A DNA stretch of 64,000 nt from assembly GCA_020882975.1 (NCBI GenBank), contig JAHRFD010000022.1, positions 1 to 64,000 on the forward strand, in the 5' to 3' direction. Below the pieces are notes generated by a model. The model was not told the DNA's origin. It worked only from the letters and a program-made list of their open reading frames with translations, and made no database searches. Each line of letters opens with the position of its first letter. The first letter of the stretch is position 1. The translations under genes were made by a program, and so were the position numbers. This stretch comes from Microcoleus sp. EPA2 (GTDB taxonomy: Bacteria > Cyanobacteriota > Cyanobacteriia > Cyanobacteriales > Microcoleaceae). This document shows positions 32,900-41,618 of this stretch, one piece after another.

Positions 32900-33499
32900 A
32901 TGACTCTAGCAGTTAGTATTATTACCCCGGCACTTCACCCTTTGCACTTAAGTTCTTTCTTGCCATCGCTGCCCCTAGACAGCTTGTTTTCGACTCAAGG
33001 CATTATGGTGATGCTGCTAGCAGCCTATGCAGGGGCGATGTGGATGTTTCTCACCAGTGCACCCAAGGTACACACCGTGATGGTATCAGATCTGGGGCAA
33101 GCTCGACAATTTTACGAGGGAATGTTAGATCTGCCAGTAGCAGAGGTGCCGCTGCACTACTACTACAATTACGAGCAAACCTTGGGCACAACGGGTATCG
33201 ATCCACTATATTTGTCGCCCAATGTCGGCAGGGGGACTAACAGTCAAACCATGGCGACTTCCGAGGGTTTGTGGTATCAGTTAATGAAAAATACCCAATT
33301 GCACGTAATTAGCGGTGCTCTAACGGGGGAAAAAAATCGCGATCGTCACGTTTGTTTCGATCGCGAATGTTTGGATCAGTTATTAATGAGAGTCCAAACT
33401 CGTGGCATGAAATATAAAATTCGCCGGGAAAAACCACTAAACTTTTTGGTAAAAGATTATGATGGCCGCGTCATTGAAATGTCTGAGGTAAGTAATTAG
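32900..33499 (+). CDS. membrane-anchored VOC-superfamily protein
   Basis: A 199-residue protein. An N-terminal membrane helix (GIMVMLLAAYAGAMWMFLTS, about 35-55) is followed by a VOC-like domain: KVHTVMVSDLGQARQFYEGMLDLPV, then a variable loop, RHVCFDRECLDQLLMRV and the C-terminal LNFLVKDYDGRVIEMSEV. The pattern of a strand, helix and E at the end fits glyoxalase/bleomycin-resistance folds, but metal ligands are uncertain. It is a conserved cyanobacterial type. It ends just before an intrinsic terminator. Confidence 0.75.
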   Translation: MTLAVSIITPALHPLHLSSFLPSLPLDSLFSTQGIMVMLLAAYAGAMWMFLTSAPKVHTVMVSDLGQARQFYEGMLDLPVAEVPLHYYYNYEQTLGTTGIDPLYLSPNVGRGTNSQTMATSEGLWYQLMKNTQLHVISGALTGEKNRDRHVCFDRECLDQLLMRVQTRGMKYKIRREKPLNFLVKDYDGRVIEMSEVSN

Positions 33500-33516
33500 T
33501 TTGATTCAGTTGGAGA

Positions 33517-33548
33517 AACCCGGTTTTACTAAAAATCCGGGTTTTTTA
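33517..33548. terminator. intrinsic terminator between convergent genes
   Basis: AACCCGG (33517-33523) pairs with CCGGGTT (33537-33543), followed by a T-run. It ends transcription of the VOC gene and may also serve the convergent desaturase/SDR gene. Confidence 0.75.
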
Positions 33549-33552
33549 TTGG

Positions 33553-34830
33553 TCAATTAATCTTTGTACCCACAGTAGATTTTTCCGGTGTCATCGCTTC
33601 TTTGCCCTCGGAAATTACCGGGTGGCTGAAAATTTGGAAATACAAAGAAACCAAAAACTCTTTAACCGGAAAGAGTATCAATGTCAAAGGATTAATTGTC
33701 ACGATGATATTGCGGGCATCGGCTTTAGCTTGCTTGACAATTTGCTGGGCTACCCAATCTGGTGACATAATGCCGATCGGATTTAACTTACTTTTAAACG
33801 GCCCTAAAATTAGTTTGCGAACAATACAAGGCGCATCCAGTCGCCGCAGAGTTACCAAGTCTCCTAAAGCCCGCTTGCTGAGCTCGTAGAGGGGACTGAC
33901 AGCCGGAATTACTTCGGCTTCCGAGGTGTTGACCCAAACTTCTTTGTTAGCTATATTTTCGTTAGTGCGCACCGTTAGCAGAAAAAGTTCCATCAGCCGC
34001 CACGCGGAAAAAGTGTTGATTTCGTAGGAATTGGTGATCGCCTCTGGGCTTCTCGAACCCTGTACATTAATGCCGTGATTAATCACCAGAATATCGACTT
34101 TTTCTAACAATTCTGCTAAGTCTGCCTCTTGACCTATTTGCCAACTTATGGTTTTCACAGGCAAATCTTTGCCATCAATATTCACAGTAATTGTTTGATT
34201 TCCCGATGTGAGGGCGATAACTTTTGCACCAGCTTGGTGGAGATATTTTAACAGCAAATTTCCTAAAGTTCCCGATGCCCCCGTGACGGCTACAGTTTTG
34301 CCTTTGAGAGAAAGTGCAGTGCCCATAAGTTTATCGATTAACGTGAAAGTACCACAATAGTAAGCATTTTGATTATCGAAATGATGCCGCCAATGGTAAG
34401 GTTTATTCACCAACCAATTTCCCGGTGGAGTGAGGAAGTCTCCCGGTTGATGGGTGATGTCGGTTAATTCATCAGCACCCTTGATGCCGCAACCACGGGC
34501 GATCGCACTCAACAAAAAGCCTAAAGTATAAACACAACCCGCTGCTGCGCCCCAGTGATATTCCGGCATCCAGAAAAAAGCAGCCACCCACAGCAACAAG
34601 CCCAAAACCATCATAGACGCAGCTTCCGGTACATCGTGACGCCAGTGGGCTTGCTTGTAGATTGTCTCGCTGACGGGAGTCAAATTCGGGCGAAAAACGC
34701 GGTGGTGCCAAGCGTGTAGCTTGTACAGTGGCGGCCAATAGTGGGATACGACATGATAAAAGTCTCGGATGATTTCTGCCCAACAGACAGAAGCTATTGC
34801 CAAAGCGCCGACTATCCAGTAATTGATCAT
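33553..34830 (-). CDS. fusion of sterol-desaturase-like hydroxylase and short-chain dehydrogenase
   Basis: A 425-residue bifunctional protein. Residues 1-170 form a membrane domain of the fatty-acid-hydroxylase/sterol-desaturase superfamily with histidine boxes (HVVSHYWPPLYKLHAWHH, HWRHDVPE, PYHWRHHFDN). From about 178 a Rossmann SDR domain follows with TGASGTLGNLLLKYL, VDILVINHGIN, and a YELSKRALGDL motif holding the catalytic Tyr and Lys. This fusion is known in cyanobacteria; the substrate is probably a lipid or carotenoid-like molecule but is not established. Confidence 0.85.
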   Translation of the reverse strand: MINYWIVGALAIASVCWAEIIRDFYHVVSHYWPPLYKLHAWHHRVFRPNLTPVSETIYKQAHWRHDVPEAASMMVLGLLLWVAAFFWMPEYHWGAAAGCVYTLGFLLSAIARGCGIKGADELTDITHQPGDFLTPPGNWLVNKPYHWRHHFDNQNAYYCGTFTLIDKLMGTALSLKGKTVAVTGASGTLGNLLLKYLHQAGAKVIALTSGNQTITVNIDGKDLPVKTISWQIGQEADLAELLEKVDILVINHGINVQGSRSPEAITNSYEINTFSAWRLMELFLLTVRTNENIANKEVWVNTSEAEVIPAVSPLYELSKRALGDLVTLRRLDAPCIVRKLILGPFKSKLNPIGIMSPDWVAQQIVKQAKADARNIIVTINPLTLILFPVKEFLVSLYFQIFSHPVISEGKEAMTPEKSTVGTKIN

Positions 34831-35022
34831 ACTCGCACCAGTTGGAAATTTGAGATATTAGATATTGTCTGTTTTGAAAGATAACTCAAAATGGCTTTTT
34901 TAGCTAGTCTGGAAGTTTACTCAGGTGTTTTAAAATCTGCAAAACGCGGATGAAATGCAGAACAAGTTAATTTTGTTGAGATGTCGGTTGATTAGGATTT
35001 ACGATGGGAAATTTTTTGTAAA

Positions 35023-35379
35023 TCATTCTATTTTGGGACCGATATACCCAATGATTATCTTTCCCGGCCCTAATTCCGTGCAGAAATGGAGTCGCCAAGC
35101 TCCCGGTGTCATACGGATGTGCAAACTGAAAATACGCTTTTTTCCGTCAAGACATTTAATATTTAGTTGCTCTCTAAACTGCTTAAGCCTTGACTCGCTC
35201 TCTGGAGATACCTTGCTAGGAAGCTTCTCCAAATCCACGGCTCCGTCAGTCCAATTTTTGGATAAGGCATCAAGCTCCAATAACTTTCTGACAATTTGTC
35301 GTAACATTTTTGGATCGATAAGGCTTTGTATTTGTTCGCTAGTGCGATCGCAAAATTCCAGGCTGGAGAATAACTCAGC
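35023..35379 (-). pseudogene. C-terminal part of the third module gene, cut off by an in-frame TGA
   Basis: Directly after the stop at 35380-35382 the same frame continues AELFSSLEFCDRTSEQIQSL, then IDPKMLRQIVRKLLEL, and ends FCTELGPGKIIIGYIGPKIE. This C-terminus (GAWRLHF..., GKIIIGYIGP) is what I expect for the full-length partner of DUF3696 ATPases. An ATG at 35307 could restart translation and give a separate 94-residue protein, but no clear ribosome binding site precedes it. Nonsense mutation is the simplest reading; stop-codon readthrough or a sequencing error are alternatives. Confidence 0.6.
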
Positions 35380-35964
35380 TCAACGGTTCCAAAGCTCCAA
35401 ACCATCAGCAACTCCTGTTTGCTGACGCTTTTTAATCCAATCAGCGTGTTCGAGAACGTGGTTTTTATGACTAGCATGAAGAACCTCTACACTTTCTTCT
35501 ATCAGCTCCTCATTGTCGTCTATTTGTATTAGTTCTAAATTGAGGCGACTGCGATTCCACAGCGATTCTGAATTTAGACTAATTGCCAATGTTTCAAGGT
35601 AATAAGCAACTTTGAAGCCTTCTGCTTGGCTACCCTCTAAACTAAACTCACAATCGGGATTTTCAACTTTTATTTTAATTTCTAGATTGGGAATATCAAC
35701 GGATAAAGGAGCTTTAGTTGCGAGAGTTCTCAGAAAAGTCCGCTCTTCTCTATTAACTTCATTATCATTACGCCAACGAGAAAGAGGATAGTTTTCTGCA
35801 AGTACCATAGTATGAAAATCTGCTTGAGTGCGGATACCTTTCAATCCACAGCCTTTAGCTGCAACCATCGTCCTAATCAATTCTGACATCCATTGTCGTG
35901 CTATAGAAATATCAGGAGCAAGAGTTCGCGCGGATAGTTCATTAAACACCATCTCCAAATCCAT
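35380..35964 (-). CDS. third gene of DUF262/DUF3696 module, prematurely stopped
   Basis: A 194-residue protein, family not named. It starts 3 bp after the ATPase gene ends, so translation is coupled. The sequence has MVFNELSARTLAPDISIARQWMSELIRTMVAAKG and GIRTQADFHTMVLAENYPLSRWRND, then a strand-rich central part, and ends EHADWIKKRQQTGVADGLELWNR before TGA. The same frame goes on for 118 codons after the stop, so the intact protein would have about 313 residues. It is probably the effector or partner of the ATPase. Confidence 0.7.
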   Translation of the reverse strand: MDLEMVFNELSARTLAPDISIARQWMSELIRTMVAAKGCGLKGIRTQADFHTMVLAENYPLSRWRNDNEVNREERTFLRTLATKAPLSVDIPNLEIKIKVENPDCEFSLEGSQAEGFKVAYYLETLAISLNSESLWNRSRLNLELIQIDDNEELIEESVEVLHASHKNHVLEHADWIKKRQQTGVADGLELWNR

Positions 35965-35967
35965 CCC

Positions 35968-37119
35968 TTATTCTCCTGTTACCGCAGGTTCTAACAAAAT
36001 TTCCAAGCTGTTGTCCCACTCATCAAAAAAACCATCCGGCCACCGATCTATTCGTCCGTTGCGATCGATTTTTGGCGATATTACCTCAGTCACAGCTTGT
36101 CCTTCTTTATTTTGACGCTGGAAGTAATGCAACTGAACATCTTTCGGGTCAAGTTTGCCCCCGTGAACCGCAAGGCGAATGCCATTTAAAACATGATCGC
36201 TGTGAGTTTCTATCACCACTTGAACGCCACCGCTAGCGGCCCAAGCTAATAATTGACCCATTTTAACTTGTCCTTTGGGATGAAGATGTGCTTCAGGATT
36301 TTCAATTAAAATGATTGTACCCGGTGTTGATGCAAGTGCCGCTACAATAATCGGTAAAGTGTAGCTAATTCCAAATCCCACATTTGTTGCACGGTAAGGA
36401 TTGCTATCTCCATAGGAATATTGAAAACTCATCAAATCGACATCGGATTTGGCATCAATTTTAAGGCGCGTACCAGGACTAATTTCTCCCATCCACGCCT
36501 CAACTTGGTCGATTAAATCCATTGATTTATTAGGAGTCTGTGTCAAGTTTTGCCTTTTTAACTTTACATCGGGATGGCTGAGATTACTATTAGGGATAGC
36601 CCCACGCCCATTAATAGCAAGAAAATGTGCAGCATACTCGCCTTTTATCCCCAGTTGACCGAGCTGTCGTACTTGGTAATCAGACATTTCATTAAATGGG
36701 CGTGGCCCAAGCCTTTCTGCCTGAAGATAGTGAAAATTATTGCCAAAAATATTCGATTTATAGACTTGCGAACTAACTGGTTCCGAGTCAATCTTTAACA
36801 CATCTACTTCTCTGTCATATTTGAAACTCCAGGTTGCTTTTTTATTATTTTCCCAAACAATGCCAAAACCAATTAAATCCTCTTTTGCTCCCTCAAAAAG
36901 TGCGTCTCTAGCAGTACCGATATTCACAAAATAGCCATTAAGCGCCAACCCTTTTTCTGGCAATAAACCCTGTTGGTAAGATTGTCTTAGCAGTAGGAGC
37001 GATTGCATAACAGAAGATTTACCCGTGCTGTTCAAACCTGAAAATAAAGTAAGATTTTTAAAGTCCAATAACTGATTTGCAAAAGGTTTGAAGTTGAGCA
37101 AGTGCACCGAAGTAATCAT
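35968..37119 (-). CDS. AAA ATPase with DUF3696 (OLD/ABC-like)
   Basis: A 383-residue ABC/OLD-type ATPase. The N-terminal MITSVHLLNFKPFANQLLDF leads into Walker A GLNSTGKSSVMQSLLLL at about 29-45. The Walker B region is GTIILIENPEAHLHPKGQVKMGQLLA, then VQVVIETHSDHVLNGIRLAV (switch His). The C-terminal RNGRIDRWPDGFFDEWD is the DUF3696 signature. It overlaps the DUF262 gene by 4 bp (ATGA), so the two are translationally coupled. Related ATPases occur in anti-phage and other conflict islands. Confidence 0.88.
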   Translation of the reverse strand: MITSVHLLNFKPFANQLLDFKNLTLFSGLNSTGKSSVMQSLLLLRQSYQQGLLPEKGLALNGYFVNIGTARDALFEGAKEDLIGFGIVWENNKKATWSFKYDREVDVLKIDSEPVSSQVYKSNIFGNNFHYLQAERLGPRPFNEMSDYQVRQLGQLGIKGEYAAHFLAINGRGAIPNSNLSHPDVKLKRQNLTQTPNKSMDLIDQVEAWMGEISPGTRLKIDAKSDVDLMSFQYSYGDSNPYRATNVGFGISYTLPIIVAALASTPGTIILIENPEAHLHPKGQVKMGQLLAWAASGGVQVVIETHSDHVLNGIRLAVHGGKLDPKDVQLHYFQRQNKEGQAVTEVISPKIDRNGRIDRWPDGFFDEWDNSLEILLEPAVTGE

Positions 37120-38270
37120 ATCAAAACCTCCTGAATTATTTGTTCAATTATCATAAATCTATACTCAATTTTTTCCGCTGCCTGAGAGATAGAAGTCAAA
37201 AAATCTCGATCGCTGTCTACATAATTTCTAAATTTTTCAATCAACTGCTCCTTTTTTTGCTTCAATACATCAAGTTGTTCGCCGCTAAGCAAACTGAGAT
37301 TAACAGACCAAACTTCAAACAATGCTTTATTAATCGGAAACATTTTTGTTTGGTGCTGGGAGATTTTACGAAAGGCATTTTTCCCAAAGATGTTCCATGC
37401 AGCCACCATAGCTTTTTTGAAATTATATTCAATTACTTTTAATTCTGGTTCAGACATATTGTTAATTTTTGATAATGCTTTACTTAAAAATAAATTTCTT
37501 TTTTCAGATTGATAGTTTTTATAAGATGTAAGTGTAAATGCTAAAAACCCCAGTATAAATTCCCGATCGTCCATCCGCATTTTACGCAAATTACTTAGCT
37601 TAGTAACTTGCTGAAATTCTTGTAAAAGAGCAAGTTTAGCTAAGAATTTTGTTGCCTTACCGGGGTTGAGAGCATGGCGCAGTTCTTGAGGAGACATCGG
37701 CAGTCCACCTGTATTAATCCGTTTGAAAATATTATATTTAACTTCTGGAGGCGTACCTTTTTCAATCAAATAAACTGTCACCTGAGTCTCCTCTATTCGA
37801 CGCTGGTATCTGCGTCCGATTTCATCATAATTTTTGCCTTCTAAATTGAGCAAGTATTCTAGTCCGCATAACTTCAGTTTTTTATCGCTCATAAATTGCT
37901 TGAGAGCAGATAGCCGCTGCAATCCATCCACAACTAACCATTTATCTTCATCAGTTGCATCTATATAAAAAGCTGGTAATGGAATCCGAATCAGGATCGA
38001 CTCAATCAGTCTGCTTTTAGCGTCATCTTTCCAAATGTTTGCATGACGCTGAAAATCTGGTGCTAAGTCAAGAGCTTCCTCATTGATTCTTCTTAGCAGT
38101 TGCTCGATGGTTGGTTCTCTGGTGAAAATATTAATTTCATCAGGATCGTATATCAATTTGTCTGTTTCATAAAGTTCATCACCGTTATCTTCTTCTTGAT
38201 TCAAATTTAAGTCATCAATCATTGAATCTTGGTTGGATACTTGCTGTTCTAGTTTTGGCAGACCTACCAT
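37116..38270 (-). CDS. DUF262 (ParB/GmrSD-like) protein without DUF1524
   Basis: A 384-residue protein. Residues about 45-190 form the DUF262 domain: TIEQLLRRINEEALDLAPDFQR, IESILIRIPLPAFYIDATD, KWLVVDGLQRLSAL (the DGxQR motif) and FKRINTGGLPMSPQELRHAL. The C-terminal half is helical and has no HNH DUF1524 nuclease, unlike GmrSD. DUF262 uses an NTP or a DNA-sensing ParB-like fold in restriction systems. It is the first gene of the three-gene module. No promoter was defined; about 100 bp separate its start from the Uma2 relic. Confidence 0.85.
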   Translation of the reverse strand: MVGLPKLEQQVSNQDSMIDDLNLNQEEDNGDELYETDKLIYDPDEINIFTREPTIEQLLRRINEEALDLAPDFQRHANIWKDDAKSRLIESILIRIPLPAFYIDATDEDKWLVVDGLQRLSALKQFMSDKKLKLCGLEYLLNLEGKNYDEIGRRYQRRIEETQVTVYLIEKGTPPEVKYNIFKRINTGGLPMSPQELRHALNPGKATKFLAKLALLQEFQQVTKLSNLRKMRMDDREFILGFLAFTLTSYKNYQSEKRNLFLSKALSKINNMSEPELKVIEYNFKKAMVAAWNIFGKNAFRKISQHQTKMFPINKALFEVWSVNLSLLSGEQLDVLKQKKEQLIEKFRNYVDSDRDFLTSISQAAEKIEYRFMIIEQIIQEVLI

Positions 38271-38377
38271 AGGAAATACTCCTCTGTGTTAACCTTGATG
38301 TTAGTATTTTAGCAAATAAGAGTCTTCTCAAATATTATCTCACAAATTTCGTGGCTTACAGCTTTGTCTAAAATTAG

Positions 38378-38554
38378 CTTCCCGATGCAGCAGGAATTAT
38401 CCGCAGCCGAGTTTTTCCGGGGCTGTGGTTGGCCGTTTCAGCACTCCTAGAGGGGGATATGCCAAGGGCGATCGCAACTCTTCAAGCCGGATTAAACAGT
38501 GACGCACATCAAGAGTTTGTCCAACAGTTAGCCAGCTTTCCAAATTCCGCTTAA
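38378..38554 (+). pseudogene. C-terminal relic of a Uma2 family gene
   Basis: A 58-codon open tail reads SRVFPGLWLAVSALLEGD then MPRAIATLQAGLNSDAHQEF and ends at TAA 38552-38554. This is the standard C-terminus of many Uma2 proteins, but a TAG lies just upstream and no N-terminal part exists. It is a leftover of a lost gene at the edge of the DUF262 module. The rest of the 38271-38649 gap shows no gene. Confidence 0.7.
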
Positions 38555-38649
38555 ATATCCCCTCAATCTGTTAGTCTGCGGAGGCAGAATTCGTTAGTGT
38601 AGTAGCGGTTTCAACCGCCGAATTTTCTACCGCATTTGATATCATCCCC

Positions 38650-40323
38650 CTACAACCGACAAGTTTGTCGTGCCCTTTCATCCTCCGGTTCTTGCCACCC
38701 AAAAGAGAAATGACTCACTGCATTAATTTGGGGGGTTGCCGAGCGAATTGCCTGCATTTGAACTTCCAAAGAAGGCCGATTTTTCAGGGATTTTCCCCAA
38801 TCACCAGCGATCGCCGGAATAATTTTTGCTCCCGGAGGTGCTAAACTCACAGTTCGCTGCACCTGGGGTACAATACAGCTTACATCCCCACAATTGCCAT
38901 AGGACATCGCGTGAAATTCCACAGAAGCCGGAAACCTGTCCCAAGGCTGCAATCTCGAATCAAATCCTCCTAGATTTATAGTTTGATTCCCATTGGGAAA
39001 AAATACTGCTCCTACAGGTATTCCCATCCTTTGGGCGGGTTGAATCGCGATCCCCAAAAATTCTAAAACTCCTTGGACTGCGTGAGCAACGCTCAGTTTC
39101 CAGAGGTCTTTTTGCAGAGTGCCAGTGTCAGGCAGTTTTGGTGTTGGGGTTGGTTTTGGTGTGGGTTTTGGTGTGGAATTCGGAACGTTTGGTTTACCAT
39201 TATCGGGAACTTTTGCAGCAGTCAGTCCCCTAGAGTTGGCTTTTTTAGGAGGGGGAGTTGGTGTGGGAGTTGGTGTTGCTATAGGTTGCGGAATTCGCCC
39301 CTGCCAAAGAGGTTCTTTTTCGGTTGGATATTGTTTGACTACTGCTTGAACATCGCTAACATTAATAAATCCTTTTGTCAAGTATCGCTGAATTAAATCT
39401 CGCCCTTGTTGATTGTTAGCACGCTGCAATAAAACTTGCTGGGATGCTGGGCCATAAATCCACAAATCTTTGACTTTAGTGACAACGGAAGCAGGGCCAA
39501 CGCCTCGTAAATAACGAATGTAGTCAAATAACATTCCTTGGGGGCGACGTTTGAGCACTTGATTTACTAACAATGAATAGTCTTGCCGCGCTTGGGGGCT
39601 GTAGGGATCGACAAAGGCTTGATTTCCCGGAACTTCTCCGAAGTCATCGTTAATTCCTCCGTCTTGAACTACGGTTAAACTTGTCTGATTTTGACCATTT
39701 TTTGCCAGTGCTTGCTGTCTGTCTTCACGCTGAGCGTAGGTATAGCCAAAGTTCATGGTAAATAGCCAAGCATATACTTTTAAACCTCGCTGTTTTCCCT
39801 TGGCGATCGCATTTTGTAATAAATCGGATTTCTCGTAGCCACGATTTCTCAAAACAGAAGGCCAAGTCGTAGGATTATCCGCGACGGGAAGTAGGACTTG
39901 ACCATCATAAAATACTTCGATATAGACTTGGTTGTAGCCTTTATTCACAACTTTGTCTAATACGCGATCGAGCTCTCCCGCCCGGACATCGCAGGGATAC
40001 AAGCGCAGCCAAACAGCTTGAGTTTGAAGCCAATTTTTTTGGCGACATTCGGCTATTGCCCGCGCGTGTTTGTTTAATACACTAAAATATGCCTGCTGAG
40101 ATTCTGGTTTTCCTGAGAGGGCCGCGCGACGCAAATCTTCTTTTTCATTTACTTGTTCTTTGGAAAATTGGCAATAGGCTGAGGATTGGGCAACTGCTGG
40201 TTTATTTTCAATGATTTCTCCCAGGATTGGGCAGATGAAGCTACAGGTTAAAACGGCAGTTACTGCACTTAAAAAGCGTCGCTGGCGTTGCGGAATGGCG
40301 ATGGGATTTGGTGCAATTTTCAT
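38650..40323 (-). CDS. GHL10-like (family 10 glycosylhydrolase-like) exported protein
   Basis: A 557-residue protein. An N-terminal leader (FLSAVTAVLTCSFICPILGE) is followed by the GHL10/DUF187 TIM-barrel domain from about 100: TQAVWLRLYPCDVRAGELDRVLDKV, YNQVYIEVFYDGQVLLP, RGLKVYAWLFTMNFG, QAFVDPYSPQARQDY and GMLFDYIRYLRG. A Pro/Thr linker (about 347-395) splits the barrel from a C-terminal section with FHAMSYGNCGDVSCIVPQVQR and HFSFGWQEPEDERA. Such proteins probably hydrolyse bacterial glycans in the periplasm. Substrate not known. Confidence 0.82.
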   Translation of the reverse strand: MKIAPNPIAIPQRQRRFLSAVTAVLTCSFICPILGEIIENKPAVAQSSAYCQFSKEQVNEKEDLRRAALSGKPESQQAYFSVLNKHARAIAECRQKNWLQTQAVWLRLYPCDVRAGELDRVLDKVVNKGYNQVYIEVFYDGQVLLPVADNPTTWPSVLRNRGYEKSDLLQNAIAKGKQRGLKVYAWLFTMNFGYTYAQREDRQQALAKNGQNQTSLTVVQDGGINDDFGEVPGNQAFVDPYSPQARQDYSLLVNQVLKRRPQGMLFDYIRYLRGVGPASVVTKVKDLWIYGPASQQVLLQRANNQQGRDLIQRYLTKGFINVSDVQAVVKQYPTEKEPLWQGRIPQPIATPTPTPTPPPKKANSRGLTAAKVPDNGKPNVPNSTPKPTPKPTPTPKLPDTGTLQKDLWKLSVAHAVQGVLEFLGIAIQPAQRMGIPVGAVFFPNGNQTINLGGFDSRLQPWDRFPASVEFHAMSYGNCGDVSCIVPQVQRTVSLAPPGAKIIPAIAGDWGKSLKNRPSLEVQMQAIRSATPQINAVSHFSFGWQEPEDERARQTCRL

Positions 40324-40427
40324 GGGAACATTAAATTGGGTTTAAGCGTCAATTTTTGGGTGCGATCGCCTAAGTGCGATCGCGTTGATGCACCACTACA
40401 AAATTACGTGGAAATGCGTCAGTCCTG

Positions 40428-41243
40428 TTAAATACTTATTTCATCGATTATAGCAATATTTGGTAGCCAATCCGTCGGAGGTTCTACAACAAAATTGGCT
40501 AAGGAAGCTTTGGTGTCTTTGGTCCGGTTGCAACGAGGAGCGAATTGACAGGAATTACAGACATGGGAATTGATGTGTACTTGGGGTAAAAATTCACCGG
40601 AGCGGGTATATTCCTCTCGCCACTGACTAAGCTGGTGCAACTGGTTGGTTAAATCTTGTTTTGTGCGATCGTGTTCTATTTGATTGTAAGAAAATGTGAG
40701 GCTTTGTGGCGGTTCGTCTCCTTGCAATTGTACAAACCAATATGTCATAGAAACTTGTTCCGGCGCATAATCGCTGGTTTCTACTAATACATATAAGTAG
40801 AGGCGAGTTTGCCAACTTTGAGAAATCCAGTGAAATTCTTGAGGACGGGGATAGGTTTTCCAGTCTAGAATTTTAGCTTGGTTGGCTTCTGCTATTAGCA
40901 AATCGTAGATGACCGTGAATAGATAATCTTGAAAAATTAGGGTACGGGGATGTTCGGCTTGGCGGAAGGTTTTGTCGTCCTTTTCTGACGGGGTAAAAAG
41001 TTCGGGGGCGCTATGGATAAATGCTGTAATACAGCGTTCCATTTCAGTTTCTTGTTCGGTGATGAAGGCCAGGGGCAATCCTAGTTCGCGTTGCTGCATC
41101 AAGAGGTGAAATCGGCTACCCCATGCGAGTTTTTCTTGTTGTTCTGGGGATGTGTGAGTGGCGAGGAGTTCTAGGTAGCTGTGTTGGAATTTGCGCGGGC
41201 ATTCTTGGAGAATTTTAAGTTGGCTTTGGGAGAGTCGGAACAT
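40428..41243 (-). CDS. PD-(D/E)XK nuclease with Cas4/RecB-like Fe-S cluster
   Basis: A 271-residue protein of the RecB-like nuclease family. Active-site residues are visible: His46 (GSRFHLLM), Asp114 (VIYDLLIAEA), and Asp127-Trp-Lys129 (ILDWKTYP), with QTRLYLYVLVE as the QhxxY motif. Cysteines at 15 (LQECPRKF) and CNSCQFAPRC near the C-terminus form the four ligands of a Fe-S cluster as in Cas4 and AddB. No CRISPR or cas gene is nearby, so it is a stand-alone DNA repair or processing nuclease. It is separated from the ParD-like gene by 69 bp. Confidence 0.85.
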   Translation of the reverse strand: MFRLSQSQLKILQECPRKFQHSYLELLATHTSPEQQEKLAWGSRFHLLMQQRELGLPLAFITEQETEMERCITAFIHSAPELFTPSEKDDKTFRQAEHPRTLIFQDYLFTVIYDLLIAEANQAKILDWKTYPRPQEFHWISQSWQTRLYLYVLVETSDYAPEQVSMTYWFVQLQGDEPPQSLTFSYNQIEHDRTKQDLTNQLHQLSQWREEYTRSGEFLPQVHINSHVCNSCQFAPRCNRTKDTKASLANFVVEPPTDWLPNIAIIDEISI

Positions 41244-41312
41244 TTTTGTGTCTGTTATTTTTTTTGTTTTTGGTAAGCTTTTTTATGCCCATTATAAAAT
41301 TTATGTGACAGT

Positions 41313-41591
41313 TTATGCGCCAAAACTATCTGTTGAAGTGTAGCGCGATCGCAGGTTAGCGCGGATTTCTGCCATTGCGGTTACACCGTCTACGACTTCG
41401 CCGCGTTGGGACGCTTGCTGACCAATTAGTGCATCTCGTTGGAGTTCTTGCAGTCGTCCTTGATATATTTCTTCCTGTTGTTCGAGTAGTTGAATGGCTG
41501 CGAGGATGACTTCGATCGCACTTTTGTATTTGCCAGTCGTGAGTTGACGTTGCACGAGGGCTTCGACTTCAGGTGACAAAACAATTTGCAT
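41313..41591 (-). CDS. ParD-like ribbon-helix-helix antitoxin, orphan
   Basis: A 92-residue protein. The N-terminal MQIVLSPEVEALVQRQLTTGKYKSAIEVILAAIQLLEQQ is the ribbon-helix-helix of ParD/CopG antitoxins, and the rest is a helical tail (QELQRDALIGQQASQRGEVVDG). No ParE toxin follows: the downstream gene on the same strand is the PD-(D/E)XK nuclease. Upstream, 28 bp from its start, an IS5-type element begins, so loss of neighbouring DNA is possible. Confidence 0.75.
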   Translation of the reverse strand: MQIVLSPEVEALVQRQLTTGKYKSAIEVILAAIQLLEQQEEIYQGRLQELQRDALIGQQASQRGEVVDGVTAMAEIRANLRSRYTSTDSFGA

Positions 41592-41618
41592 GATGTTTGA
41601 TATGTTAAAGCTGCATTA

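Noticed and set aside
39073-39396. Gly/Val-rich plus-strand frames inside the GHL10 gene
   Set aside because: Antisense shadow of the Pro/Thr linker codons of the real minus-strand gene.
40428-41243. Cas4 of a CRISPR system
   Set aside because: Motifs fit the broad RecB/Cas4-like nuclease group, but no cas gene or CRISPR is in the window.
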